Notes: generated from the sequence alone by a model not told the origin. 64,000 nucleotides of DNA from Micromonospora sp. KC213 (GCF_004348325.1 NZ_SMKF01000003.1:56335-120334), one strand, 5' to 3'. Shown: positions 1 to 9,295, counted from the first letter of the stretch. Numbers and translations: made by a program.

Positions 1-1004
1 CATTGCCAGCCCAGGGTCTTGTTCCATTCGGCGGGCATGTCCGGGTACGGCTCGTTGAACAGGTCGAAGACGACGGCGTCGTTGCCTTTGAAGGTGTTGG
101 CGACGCCGGTCCAGAACTGTGGGGCGTACCGCGCGTCCGGCATCGGCTTCTGGCAGGTGGCGTGCTCGTCCTTGCAGTGCCAATCCGGGCTGTTCGTGTA
201 GGCGCCCCAGGTCCAGTGCAGGTCGAGGATGACGTTGATGCCGTTGGCGACCAAGAGGTCAACGTAGTCCTTGACGCCCTGCTGGTAGGTGGCGCCGCTG
301 GGTGAGCCGTTGACGCCCAGCCAGCACTCCTCGTTCAGCGGAATCCGGACGGCGTGGATGTTCCAGGTCTTCATCGCGTCGACGGATGCCTGGTCGACCG
401 GCCCGGAGTCCCACAGGCCCTTGCCCTGGACGCAGGCGAACTCGCCGCTGGAGCGGCTCACGCCCAGCAGCCGGTACGCCTTGCCGTCCCCGGTCAGGAT
501 CTTGTTGCCGGACACGCGCAGCTTCGGCGCCGGACCGCTCGGAGGTGGCGTTGTGGTGGTCGGGGACGGGCTGGCGGTCGGTGTGGTCACCGAGCCCGTG
601 CACACGGTGCCGTTGAGCGCGAAGGACGGGGGTATCGGGTTGGCGTCGTTCCATGCGCCGAGGAACCCGATCGAGGTGGACGCGCCGGTGCCCAGTGACC
701 CGTTCCAGGTCATGCTGGCCGCGGAAACGCGGGTGCCGGACTGCGTCCAGGTCGCACTCCAACCCTGCGTGACGCGCTGGCTGGCGTTCGGGAAGTCGAA
801 CGTCAGCGTCCAGTTCGACATCGGGTCACCGAGGTTGGTGATGGCGACGTTGGCGGTGAACCCGCCTTTCCACTGGCTCTGCACCGTGTACGTGACGGAG
901 CAGCCAGATGCGGCCGCCGCGACGGGAGGGGTTGCCGTTGCGATGCCACCCAGTACCAGCGCGCTGGCGGCGCCGGCGGCCAGTAGTGCATGACGGTGTT
1001 TCAT
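1..1004 (-). CDS. Secreted CBM2-GH5 glycoside hydrolase, partial (3' end outside window)
   Basis: Secreted polysaccharide hydrolase; the visible 334 codons run off the left edge. A signal peptide spans about residues 1-32 (ends PVAAAA). A CBM2 cellulose/mannan-binding domain follows at about 33-140 (ends FALNGTVC), then a Pro/Thr/Ser linker and a GH5 TIM barrel from about 155. FDLFNEP holds the conserved general acid/base Glu; the nucleophile lies beyond the window. The start has GAGGAGATCAG in front of ATG. GH5 includes endoglucanases and beta-mannanases; the neighbouring beta-mannosidase favours a mannan-type substrate, but this is inference. It is divergent from the ROK gene and has a candidate ROK operator upstream. 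Confidence 0.88.
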   Translation of the reverse strand, partial: MKHRHALLAAGAASALVLGGIATATPPVAAAASGCSVTYTVQSQWKGGFTANVAITNLGDPMSNWTLTFDFPNASQRVTQGWSATWTQSGTRVSAASMTWNGSLGTGASTSIGFLGAWNDANPIPPSFALNGTVCTGSVTTPTASPSPTTTTPPPSGPAPKLRVSGNKILTGDGKAYRLLGVSRSSGEFACVQGKGLWDSGPVDQASVDAMKTWNIHAVRIPLNEECWLGVNGSPSGATYQQGVKDYVDLLVANGINVILDLHWTWGAYTNSPDWHCKDEHATCQKPMPDARYAPQFWTGVANTFKGNDAVVFDLFNEPYPDMPAEWNKTLGWQ

Positions 1005-1050
1005 CTGATCTCCTCGTGGATGGGTGAGGGATCGATGGGAGCGCTGCCGA

Positions 1051-1070
1051 CATCCTTTATTAGGCAGGTT
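1051..1070 (-). promoter_or_regulatory. Candidate ROK operator upstream of GH5 gene
   Basis: Read in the sense of the GH5 gene this is AACCTGCCTAATAAAGGATG. It matches 15 of 20 bases of 2630-2649 in front of the beta-mannosidase gene, in the same orientation relative to the gene and at a similar distance from the start codon (47 and 28 nt). Binding by the ROK protein is inferred. Confidence 0.5.
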
Positions 1071-1186
1071 ACGAAAGTCAATACGCCGCATGACCGAGGC
1101 TCAGGTGCGCAGGAGGAGGCGACGGGAGCAGCTCAGCAGGGGGTTAAGTAAGGTGACCCGGCAACCGACGGGACGGAGGGGGCATC

Positions 1187-2446
1187 GTGGCGACGGGCCC
1201 GATCTGGGCAAGCCGGCCGAAGACCCGTGGCCTGGTCCTCGATCTGATCAGGTCGGCGCGCACGATCACCCGGATCGAGCTCGCCGAGGCGACGGGTCTC
1301 ACCGGAGCGACGATCTCCGAGGTCGTGCGCGAGCTCATGGGCGACGGTCTGGTAGTCGAGGCTGGTCGGGGTGCGCCGACGGGCGGCAAGCCACGCACGC
1401 TGGTCCAGCTCAACCCGCTGGCCCGCTACAGCGTCGGTATCCAGCTCGAGCGCAACACGTGCGTCATCGTCGTGGTCGACCTGGCCGGCCGGCAGGTGGC
1501 CCGCACCTCGTTCCAGGGTGTGGCGACGATGCCGCCGGGGCAGGCGCTGCCGCTGGTGGCCGCGCAGGTCGAGGCGCTGCTGGCCACGGCGGCGGTCGAT
1601 CGGGACAAGGTGTTGGGGGTCGGCCTGGTCAGCTATGGCCCGCAGGATCGGCGCGTGGGTGTGCTGTTGACGCCGCAGCCGACCGACGAGTGGCTCGACT
1701 ACCCGGTCGCGCGGCGGCTCTCGCAGAGCCTCGGGCTGCCCGTCCTGCTCGACAACGACGCCGTGGCGGCCGCTGTCGGCGAGTACTGGATGGGTGCGGT
1801 CGACCCACGCAGCACCTACGGCTGCATCTATATGGCCACCGGTATCGGCGGTGGGGTCGTGGTCGCCGGTGAGGTCTATCGGGGCAGTTCCTCGAACAGT
1901 GTGGAGATCGGCCACATCTCGGTCGACGTCAACGGCGACGAGTGTCCGTGCGGCAACGTCGGCTGCCTGGAGAACTACGCCGGCCCGTCGGCTCTGGTCC
2001 GCCAGGCCCTGGCGACGCCGGGGCTCGCTCGACGGCTGGCACTCGATCCGGCCAGCGCCGACTTCCTCACCGAGTTCGCGCGGGTCGCGGCCGCGGCGAA
2101 CGCCGGCGATCCCGCCGCCCGGGCCCTTGTCGAGCAGTCGGCGCGCTATCTCGGGTCTGCCGCCGTCACCATGACGATCCTGTTCGACGTGGACGCGATC
2201 GTCCTCGCCGGCCCGAGCTTCGCTGCCGCCAGCTCGATCTACCAGGCGGTGATCCAGCAGGAGGTGGACCGCCGCACGTTCGCCCGGCGGGCCCATCCAG
2301 TGCGGGTCGTACCGTCGGTCAACGGGTCGGACGCGGCAGCGATCGGCGGTGCGGTCCTCGTCCTGCAGAGCGAGCTGACCCTGGCGCGTTCCCGCCCGGA
2401 GGACGTCGCCAGGCCGGTGTCCGCCGGCGCGGGCGAAGCGCCCTGA
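1187..2446 (+). CDS. ROK-family transcriptional regulator
   Basis: Sugar-responsive repressor of the NagC/XylR (ROK) type, 419 aa from a GTG start. A winged HTH lies at about residues 10-70 (RIELAEATGLTGATISEVVREL). It is followed by a ROK sugar-kinase-like fold with LDNDAVAAA and the zinc-binding pattern H-x(10)-CPCGNVGCLE near residue 245. The ROK kinase fold in regulators usually binds a sugar ligand. The gene lies between a divergent GH5 gene and a co-directional beta-mannosidase, so it probably controls both. TTAAGTAAGG at 1144-1153, just upstream, is the reverse complement of part of the 2621-2649 site and could give autoregulation. Confidence 0.88.
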   Translation: MATGPIWASRPKTRGLVLDLIRSARTITRIELAEATGLTGATISEVVRELMGDGLVVEAGRGAPTGGKPRTLVQLNPLARYSVGIQLERNTCVIVVVDLAGRQVARTSFQGVATMPPGQALPLVAAQVEALLATAAVDRDKVLGVGLVSYGPQDRRVGVLLTPQPTDEWLDYPVARRLSQSLGLPVLLDNDAVAAAVGEYWMGAVDPRSTYGCIYMATGIGGGVVVAGEVYRGSSSNSVEIGHISVDVNGDECPCGNVGCLENYAGPSALVRQALATPGLARRLALDPASADFLTEFARVAAAANAGDPAARALVEQSARYLGSAAVTMTILFDVDAIVLAGPSFAAASSIYQAVIQQEVDRRTFARRAHPVRVVPSVNGSDAAAIGGAVLVLQSELTLARSRPEDVARPVSAGAGEAP

Positions 2447-2620
2447 CCCACCCTTACGCGATGGCGCATGCCGCTGTTGGGATTGCGGCACGATGTGGAG
2501 CCCGCGCTCCGGCAATCATCAAGTTGCCTAAGAAGGTCGTCAATAGGTTCCGGCAGCGCAGGCGGCGCCAAGCAGCGGCGGGACGCGAGCCTCGCCACGT
2601 CCGACCATCCTGCTGCGGTT

Positions 2621-2649
2621 GACTTACTTAAGTTGCCTACGTAAGGATG
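2621..2649 (+). promoter_or_regulatory. Candidate ROK operator upstream of beta-mannosidase
   Basis: Contains CTTAC-N13-GTAAG arms and AAGTTGCCTACGTAAGGATG (2630-2649), the partner of the site at 1051-1070. A further half-like copy, AAGTTGCCTAAGAAGG, lies at 2521-2536, so the 2447-2677 intergenic stretch appears to be the control region of the mannosidase gene. Confidence 0.5.
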
Positions 2650-2677
2650 CGGTCGCCGACCGACGACGAGAGGGCGG

Positions 2678-5131
2678 ATGATGCGCGAGACCTTGCACGA
2701 CGGCTGGTTCCTGCGAGCCGTGGGAGGGCCGGTGCCGGACGTCCTCGTGGGACGGCAGGTCCCCGCTCAGGTGCCCGGCAGCACCCATCTCGACCTGATG
2801 GCCGCGGGCCTCATCCCGGATCCCTTCCTGAATCGGAACGAGGCGGAGCTGACCTGGATGCACCGCGTCGACTGGCAGTACACGACCGGGTTCCAGACGC
2901 AGGCACCTCGGCCCGGCGAGCGGGTTGAGCTGGTCTTCGACGGCATCGACACGGTCGCCACCATCGAGCTGAACGGCCACCTGCTCGGCCACACCGCCAA
3001 CATGCACCGCGGCTACCGATTCGACGTCTCCGAGTCGCTGCGCGACGGCGGCAACGACCTGACCGTGACGCTGAGATCCGCGCTCACCCAGGCCGAGCAG
3101 ATGGAGGCCCGGCTCGGCTGGCGTCAGCGGGCCTACCCGCACCCGTACAACGCGATCCGCAAGATGGCCTGCTCCTTCGGCTGGGACTGGGGACCGGACC
3201 TGCAGACCGCCGGCCTCTGGAAACCGGTACGGCTGGAACGCTGGGACACCGCTCGCCTGGCCCGGGTGCGCCCGCTCGTCGCCGTCGACGCCGACGGCAC
3301 CGGCCGCGTCGACGTACACCTGGAACTGGACCGCGCCGCGGACCGCGACTACACCGCGGTGGTGGCGGTCGGCGACCGCGAGGAACGGGTCACCGTCTCC
3401 GGCGACACCGCACACGTCACCGTCCTCGTGCCGGACGCCCGGCTGTGGTGGCCGGTCGGCTACGGCGACCACCCACTCTACGAGCTGACCATCACGCTCC
3501 TGGCCGACGGCGAGCCGGTGGACACCGACCGGCGCCGGATCGGGTTCCGCACGGTCACCGTGGACACCGAGCCGGACGAGATCGGCACGCCGTTCACCTT
3601 CGTCGTCAACGGCACCCGCGTCTTCGCCAAAGGCGCCAACTGGATCCCGGACGACCACTTTCTCACCCGGATCACCCCCGAGCGGCTCGCCCGCCGGGTC
3701 GACCAGGCCGTCGACGCGAACATGAACATGCTGCGGATCTGGGGTGGCGGCATCTACGAGACCGACGACTTCTACGACGCCTGCGACGAACGCGGCATGA
3801 TGGTGTGGCAGGACTTCCCCTTCGCGTGCGCCTTCTACGCCGAGGAGGAGCCGCTGCGCGGCGAGGTCGAGGCCGAGGCCCGGGAGAACATCACCCGGCT
3901 GGTCGCCCATCCGTCGCTCGTGTTGTGGAACGGCAACAACGAGAACCTCCCCGCGTACACCGACTGGGGCTGGCAGGACGGCCTGCAGGGACGCAGCTGG
4001 GGGATCGGCTACTACGCCGATCTGCTGCCCAGGCTCGTCGCCGAGCTGGACCCCACCCGCCCGTACGCGCCGGGCAGCCCGTACAGCCCTGGCGACCTGC
4101 CACCCAACGGCGCCGACCACGGCACCCGTCACGAATGGGACGTCTGGAATGTCGTGGACTACACCCACTACCGCGACCACGTGCCGCGGTTCTGCGCCGA
4201 GTTCGGTTTCCAGGGACCGCCCACCTGGGCCACCCTCACCCGGTGGATTCACGACCAGCCGTTGACCCCCACCTCGCCGGCGTTTCTGCTTCACCAGAAG
4301 GCCGATGACGGCAACGGCAAGCTGCACCGCGGCCTCGCACCCCACCTGCCGGTCCCGGCCGACTTCGCGCAGTGGCACTGGGCGACCCAGCTCAACCAGG
4401 CCCGCGCGGTGGCCTTCGGCATCGAACACTTCCGCTCCTGGTGGCCACGCACCGCGGGAGCCCTTGTCTGGCAGCTCAACGACTGCTGGCCGGTCACCTC
4501 GTGGTCCGCTGTGGACAGCGATGAACGGCCAAAACCCCTCTACTACGCGATCAAGCACGCGTTCGCGCCCCGGCTGCTGACCATCCAGCCCCGCGCGGGC
4601 AGGCCCACGCTGGTCGTGGTCAACGACCACGACCAGCCCTGGACCGGTACCGTCCTCGCGACCAGACAGACCTTCGACGGCGACGTGCTCGCCACCGCTG
4701 ATCTGCCGCTCAGCGTTCCGCCCCGATCGACCACACTGCTTGACCTCACCGACGACCTGCTCAAACCGGCCGACCCGAGGATCGAGGTGCTGATCGCCGC
4801 TGCCGACGGTGTCCGGGTCCACCACCTGTTCGCCGAGGACCGCGACCTCGGCTACGACCCGACGCCGTTCACCGCGAGCGTCACACCCGCGGCCGGTGGC
4901 TACCGGGTCGACGTGCGAGCCAACTCGTACGTCCGAGACCTCGCCCTGCTGGCCGACAAGGTCGCACCCGACGCGATCGTCGACGACATGCTCGTCTCGC
5001 TCGCGGCGGGCGAGACGCACAGTTTCTTCGTACGCACGACGGTGAACCTCCAGCTGCCGTCCGCTCTGGTGAATCCAGACGTGTTGTGCTGTGCCAACGC
5101 GGCAGCCGGGGCCGTCGAGAGCCGCCGATAA
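2678..5131 (+). CDS. GH2 beta-mannosidase
   Basis: Exo-acting enzyme that removes terminal beta-linked mannose from manno-oligosaccharides; 817 aa with no signal peptide, hence cytoplasmic. The N-terminal jelly roll carries the mannosidase-type W-Y-T-T-x-F segment. The catalytic barrel has the acid/base Glu in NGNNEN (about residue 422) and the nucleophile Glu in CAEFGFQG (about residue 508). Length suits actinobacterial mannosidases of this family. There are two adjacent ATG codons; the second (2681) is better spaced from GAGAGGGCGG. With the CBM2-GH5 enzyme and the ROK gene it forms a small mannan-oligosaccharide locus, but no transporter gene is present nearby. Confidence 0.9.
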   Translation: MMRETLHDGWFLRAVGGPVPDVLVGRQVPAQVPGSTHLDLMAAGLIPDPFLNRNEAELTWMHRVDWQYTTGFQTQAPRPGERVELVFDGIDTVATIELNGHLLGHTANMHRGYRFDVSESLRDGGNDLTVTLRSALTQAEQMEARLGWRQRAYPHPYNAIRKMACSFGWDWGPDLQTAGLWKPVRLERWDTARLARVRPLVAVDADGTGRVDVHLELDRAADRDYTAVVAVGDREERVTVSGDTAHVTVLVPDARLWWPVGYGDHPLYELTITLLADGEPVDTDRRRIGFRTVTVDTEPDEIGTPFTFVVNGTRVFAKGANWIPDDHFLTRITPERLARRVDQAVDANMNMLRIWGGGIYETDDFYDACDERGMMVWQDFPFACAFYAEEEPLRGEVEAEARENITRLVAHPSLVLWNGNNENLPAYTDWGWQDGLQGRSWGIGYYADLLPRLVAELDPTRPYAPGSPYSPGDLPPNGADHGTRHEWDVWNVVDYTHYRDHVPRFCAEFGFQGPPTWATLTRWIHDQPLTPTSPAFLLHQKADDGNGKLHRGLAPHLPVPADFAQWHWATQLNQARAVAFGIEHFRSWWPRTAGALVWQLNDCWPVTSWSAVDSDERPKPLYYAIKHAFAPRLLTIQPRAGRPTLVVVNDHDQPWTGTVLATRQTFDGDVLATADLPLSVPPRSTTLLDLTDDLLKPADPRIEVLIAAADGVRVHHLFAEDRDLGYDPTPFTASVTPAAGGYRVDVRANSYVRDLALLADKVAPDAIVDDMLVSLAAGETHSFFVRTTVNLQLPSALVNPDVLCCANAAAGAVESRR

Positions 5132-5360
5132 AGGCCGTCCCACGAGATCGATCAACCATGTCGCAGTGGTCCTCACGGTCCTCGTGGTGGCCGCGCACGT
5201 CGGCACCTACACCTACGTGACGAACCCGAGAGGGGAAACGGTCCCGCCCGATGATCGGCGGTCACCGTAGAGCGCCGTGGAGCGAGGCCGGACGATCACC
5301 AGCTTTCGACCGCCGTCAAGGGCCTGGTCGGGACTCGTGGGTCCACGGTCGGCCCGTGAG

Positions 5361-6281
5361 ATGATGGCGCCCATGGGGAAACAGCAGGACGTCGGCGGAC
5401 CCAACCGTCACAGTGGGTCAGATGCCGCCGCGGACGGTGCGACGGGTGGCAGCGTCGATGCGCGGCTCGCCGTCGCGCGGGACCCCAGGACGCCGCAGAT
5501 GACCCTCATCGACCTGGCGTCCGATCCGTCGGCCGTGGTCCGTAAGGCGGTCGCGACCCGCACCGACGCGCCCGCGCAGGCACTGCGGCCGCTGACCCGC
5601 GACCACGATCGTCAGGTCCGGGAGGCCGTGGCGAGAAACCCCTCGACCTCGGTCGCCAATCTCCGGCTACTCGTCAAGGATGCCGACCGGTGGGTGCGCT
5701 GGGCGGTCGCCGGCAACCCGGCCTGCGACGAGTCGATTCGCCGGGTGATGGCGGAGGCTCCCGACAAGGAGCTTCGCGGTCTCCTCGCGGAGACACCCGA
5801 CCTGGAGCCCGAGCTGGCCGCGCGGCTGGTCAACGACGTCTCACCCGAGGTACGGGAACGACTCGGCACCCACACCCGCGACCCCGACGTGATCACCGCC
5901 CTGATGGCCGATCGCACCGTACGCGTACGCAAGGGACTCGCCCGCAACCCGCGGACCACCAGCGCCCAGCGCAGCGCACTTGCCCAGGATCCCGTGGCGG
6001 ACGTCCGCGCCGCCCTGGTGCTCGCGGTCGAGCTGGACGAGGTGGATCTGCGGCGCCTGGTTGACGACCGCTCGGTGCAGGTGCGGATGGCGATGGCGAC
6101 GTCGGAGGTGGTCCCGCCGCACATCCGGCACCTGCTCGGCCGCGATCCCGACGAGATGGTTGCCAGCGCGGCGCGGGACTTCCGCCCCGGGTCGGGCAGT
6201 GCCCCGGTGGTACGGGCTCCGCGCATCGGTCACCGGGCCTCCGGGACCGGTCGAGGCCGACCGGGCGGCGCCCGGCGCTGA
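5361..6281 (+). CDS. LRV/HEAT-like repeat protein of unknown function
   Basis: A soluble protein of about 306 aa made almost wholly of helical repeats of about 24-25 residues. The recurrent pattern is VRxAVAxNPxT followed by LxxLxxDxxxxVR (VRKAVATRTDAP, VREAVARNPST, VRWAVAGNPAC, VRERLGTHTRDP, VRKGLARNPRTT, VRMAMATSEVVP). This resembles leucine-rich-repeat-variant/HEAT proteins, usually protein-binding scaffolds. There is no catalytic motif, signal peptide or membrane segment. The C-terminal 35 residues are basic and low in complexity. ATG codons at 5361, 5364 and 5373 are all possible starts. It stands alone, and its function is unknown. Confidence 0.72.
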   Translation: MMAPMGKQQDVGGPNRHSGSDAAADGATGGSVDARLAVARDPRTPQMTLIDLASDPSAVVRKAVATRTDAPAQALRPLTRDHDRQVREAVARNPSTSVANLRLLVKDADRWVRWAVAGNPACDESIRRVMAEAPDKELRGLLAETPDLEPELAARLVNDVSPEVRERLGTHTRDPDVITALMADRTVRVRKGLARNPRTTSAQRSALAQDPVADVRAALVLAVELDEVDLRRLVDDRSVQVRMAMATSEVVPPHIRHLLGRDPDEMVASAARDFRPGSGSAPVVRAPRIGHRASGTGRGRPGGARR

Positions 6282-7085
6282 GGTCGGCGGAGCCGCTGTC
6301 ATCCGCCGCACCCGATTTCGGCCCAAATCAAACACAGGTCACCTCCACCACGTCACGGGACGTGACCGACGCGGTCATGGTCAGCGGGGGCGGCTTAACC
6401 AAGTCGTCGCCAGCCACAGCCGGGTCGCTGACCTCCGAAGCGACGAAAGTTGCTGCCGGGACATGCCCTGGTCGGGCAGCTCACCGGCAGTAGCATCCGC
6501 AGCGGTCGGGTGGCTTCGCCGGCCGCGCCCGGGCCGCCGTGTCCCGAACGGGCTGACACGGGCGAGATAGTTGTCACGGACCAGCAGGCTCAGGAAGATG
6601 CTGCGGCACACGGGTCGTAGAAGGCGGTCCGGTACTGCGGGTCCGTCGAGGTCCACCGGAGACCACGAAGAACACCTGCACCTGGACTCGGCGCGTTCCG
6701 CCAGCACCGCAGGGCGACACGGCCGTAGTTAATTTCAGCTTGCACCTAACGTGGAGGCCGCCTAGCATATCGAAGTACGTCGAGATGCTACCGGGCTCTC
6801 TCCGTCGGGCCGAAGGTTGTCGGATCGACAGAGCCGACGCTCGTCGTGATCAGCTTTTCCACGGTGGCCACGGTCGACACCTCGCAGGACCCCGCTGGTG
6901 ATGTGCGGCTGAGCCGGAGAAACACGCCTTCATCCCCGTTGTCTCTGCGTGACGGTCGCGTCGAGTCCTGGTCGACCAGTACACCGGATTCAACACCGCT
7001 CGGGACACCGTCGACGGTGTGCACCCCAACGACAGCACCGGCATCCGCAAGATCGAAGCAACACAACCTAGCGCATCCGGTGCCG
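6282..7085. other. 804-bp stretch without an intact gene
   Basis: No reading frame here has a convincing start, codon pattern and recognisable product. The only recognisable content is an SGNH-hydrolase tail at 6953-7050. The rest could not be assigned. Confidence 0.6.
6953..7050 (+). pseudogene. Fragment of a secreted SGNH/GDSL hydrolase (C-terminal block)
   Basis: The plus-strand frame reads RRVLVDQYTGFNTARDTVDGVHPNDSTG (28 residues, split here as RVLVDQYTGF, NTARDTVDG and VHPNDSTG). VDQYTGF...DTxDGVHPN is the last conserved block of secreted SGNH hydrolases, including the catalytic Asp-x-x-His. A stop at 6950-6952 closes the frame upstream, and the GDSIT and GTND blocks are absent. This is a decayed remnant; a full-length relative is at 62874-63986. 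Confidence 0.45.
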
Positions 7086-7691
7086 TCAGGCAGGTTCCGT
7101 GGGCGCGGGCCCCAGGACACGGATCGCGAGATCGATCGCGGTGGTCAGAGGCTCGATGTCGTGGCCGACGCGTTCCCGCACCCGCAGTCCGAGCACCGTG
7201 GTGAACAGCAGCTCAACGGCGTCGTCGATGTCGAGATCGGTGGACAGTTCGCCACGGTCACGGCCCTTGGCCAGCACGGACCGCAGGGCCTGCCGGGTGA
7301 CCTCGAAGGCAGCCTCGGTCCGCTGGCGGACCTTTTCGTCGGCGGTGCCGAGCTCGGTGGCGGTGTTGACCACGAAGCACCCGCGGCCGGACATGCCGTC
7401 GGCCGGGCAGGTGACCAGCCACAGCATCCATTCCCGCAGCACCTCCCGAACGGGACGGTCCGCCGCGTCCAGCCGCTGCCGGGCCTGAGCCGACTCGGTG
7501 GCCCGGTAGTGGTCGAGCGCGCGCAGGAACAGCGTGTGCTTGTCCGTGAACGTTCGGTACAGGCTGCTAGGTGTCAGCTTCAGCTCGTCTCCCAGGTCGC
7601 GGACCGAGGTGGCGTGGTAACCGCGTCGCCAGAACAGCTCGGTCGCCGACGTGACCGCGTTCTTCTCGTCGAACTGTCGGGGGCGTGCCAT
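7086..7691 (-). CDS. TetR-family repressor
   Basis: 201 aa. The N-terminal TetR HTH is clear (about residues 10-57: ATELFWRRGYHATSVRDLGDEL...PSSLYRTF), followed by a helical ligand-binding domain with the AcrR-type C-terminal pattern RGCFVVNTATELG. It is divergent from the truncated MFS gene, and two near-identical palindromes lie between them. It probably represses itself and the transporter. The natural ligand cannot be read from sequence. Confidence 0.9.
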   Translation of the reverse strand: MARPRQFDEKNAVTSATELFWRRGYHATSVRDLGDELKLTPSSLYRTFTDKHTLFLRALDHYRATESAQARQRLDAADRPVREVLREWMLWLVTCPADGMSGRGCFVVNTATELGTADEKVRQRTEAAFEVTRQALRSVLAKGRDRGELSTDLDIDDAVELLFTTVLGLRVRERVGHDIEPLTTAIDLAIRVLGPAPTEPA

Positions 7692-7713
7692 GTGTTCACC
7701 TTACCCAACTTGT

Positions 7714-7762
7714 GGAGCGATCGCTCCCATACTAGTGTCGCCAATACGGGAGCGATCGCTCG
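7714..7762. promoter_or_regulatory. Two TetR operator palindromes
   Basis: GGAGCGATCGCTCC at 7714-7727 is a perfect 14-bp palindrome, and GAGCGATCGCTC recurs at 7750-7761. Copies are offset by 35-36 bp, about 3.4 helical turns. The second copy ends one base before the ATG at 7763, so no Shine-Dalgarno sequence fits in front of that start. Confidence 0.7.
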
Positions 7763-8779
7763 ATGGTGACAGTGCCCAGCATCGTCGCCGCGTTCGCGGC
7801 ACCGCTCGTTCCGATGCTCGTCGGGGCGATGGACCGGCGCATCCTGCTGCTCGGACTGATGGCACTGATGACCGTCTCCAACCTGGCCTCGGCCCTGGCA
7901 CCGAACTTCGCCGTCCTGGTGGGCTCCCGGGTGCTGGTCGGTATCGCGATCGGCGGCTTCTGGGCCGTCGCCAGCGGCCTGGCCGTCCGGCTCGTCGCCC
8001 CTGCGGACGTGCCGCGAGCCACCGCGGTCATTTTTGGCGGCGTCGGAGCCGCGAACGTGTTCGGCGTCCCGCTCGGCACCCTGGTCGGTGACCTCACCGG
8101 CTGGCGCATCGCCTTCTCCTCGCTGGGCGCCCTGGCGCTTGTCACCCTCATCGCCCTGCTGGTGGTGCTGCCGGGACTGGCCGCTTCGCAGGCCATCCGG
8201 CCGAAGCTGCTGATGGAGCAGTTCGGCAATCCGGGTGTGCGCGTCGGCATCATCGCGACGGTGCTGATCGTGTTCGGGCACTTCGCCGCCTACACGTTCG
8301 TGAGCCCGGCACTGCAGAAGCTGTCGGGGATCGACGAGCGCTACGTCGGTCCGCTGCTGTTCGGGTTCGGCGCGGCCGGCATGATCGGCAACTTCGTCGC
8401 CGGCTCGGCACTCTCCCGCCGGATGCACCGGAGCGTGCTCATCATCTCCGTGGCCCTCGCGGTCGCGATGCCGCTCTTCCTGCTGCTGGGCCAAACCGCG
8501 GTCGGCGGCGTCATCCTGCTGATCGTCTGGGGTCTGTCCTACGGCGGTGTGTCCGTGGGCCTCCAGACCTGGATGATCAAGGCCGCCCCGAGGGCGGTGG
8601 AAGCGGCTTCCTCGCTGTGGGTGGCGGTGTTCAACCTGTCCATCGGCCTCGGCGCGCTGGTCGGCGGCGTCATCGTCGACACGCTCACCCTCCAGGGCGT
8701 GCTGTGGCTCGGCGGCGCCTGCGCCCTGCTCGCCGCCCTGACGATCTGGACTGCCCGCACCAACGACGCCCTTCGCTGA
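7763..8779 (+). CDS. MFS transporter of the AraJ/DHA1 type, N-terminally truncated
   Basis: 338 aa of a major facilitator that normally has about 395-410 aa and 12 membrane helices. The sequence begins in helix 2 (VPSIVAAFAAPL) and continues through the helix 2-3 loop (GAMDRRILLLGLMALM) to the C-terminus. Helix 1 and about 50-55 residues are missing. Only 71 bp separate the ORF from the divergent TetR start, so the missing part cannot be encoded upstream. No ribosome-binding site precedes the ATG. It is probably a broken drug or metabolite exporter whose operator region survives. Confidence 0.75.
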   Translation: MVTVPSIVAAFAAPLVPMLVGAMDRRILLLGLMALMTVSNLASALAPNFAVLVGSRVLVGIAIGGFWAVASGLAVRLVAPADVPRATAVIFGGVGAANVFGVPLGTLVGDLTGWRIAFSSLGALALVTLIALLVVLPGLAASQAIRPKLLMEQFGNPGVRVGIIATVLIVFGHFAAYTFVSPALQKLSGIDERYVGPLLFGFGAAGMIGNFVAGSALSRRMHRSVLIISVALAVAMPLFLLLGQTAVGGVILLIVWGLSYGGVSVGLQTWMIKAAPRAVEAASSLWVAVFNLSIGLGALVGGVIVDTLTLQGVLWLGGACALLAALTIWTARTNDALR

Positions 8780-8950
8780 CGAAGCCCTTCTCAGGGGCCC
8801 ACCGGGGACGCGCAGCCACAACGGCGCCGACTGGCGTGCCGCCGCCGGTACAGCGGCGGCACGGCAGCCACCTTCGCATTTGCAGGAACGCGGGCGGAAG
8901 TCCCGCACGTGTCGACCGCGGTGAGCGAGCCGGGACACCGGTACGCGCGC

Positions 8951-9164
8951 GTTGACCTGCTTCGGCTAGGCATTGATGGTGCTGGTCTTCTGCACACCAC
9001 CGCGCGACGGGTGGCCGACGACGGCTGGTTCCACGTCATCCTGGACGGGAAGCCTCGACTGTGACCTGCTGACCGAGACCACGCTCAGCGTCAAAGGAGA
9101 GGTCATCGACGCCGGGTATTCCGGAAAGCACCGCGACTTCGGCGCGAACATTCATGCGCGCCTG
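8951..9164 (+). pseudogene. IS5-superfamily (HARBI1-like) transposase fragment with frameshift
   Basis: One frame reads ...RRVADDGWFHVILDGKPRL. The next frame continues DCDLLTETTLSVKGEVID and then AGYSGKHRDFGANIHAR. Together they match the DDE-transposase stretch WxxVxLDGK-x-TExTxSVKGExIDxWYSGKxxxxGxNIQ found in HARBI1-like IS transposases. One frameshift lies near 9055, and both ends of the gene are gone. No terminal inverted repeats could be identified. Confidence 0.55.
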
Positions 9165-9295
9165 GTGCAGAGCACGGCTTTCTCATCCGGGACGCTCGAA
9201 CATGGTGTACTCACCGGCCGACCGCCACAGCTGCAAGCAGGGCAACCCGGGCGCCGATCCCCGGCCCGCCCCCAAACTGGCGGGGAACCACCAGG

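Noticed and set aside
2624..5206. 860-codon open frame antisense to the beta-mannosidase gene
   Set aside because: Shadow of high-GC codon bias. The plus strand has all GH2 motifs; the antisense product is low in complexity and matches no family.
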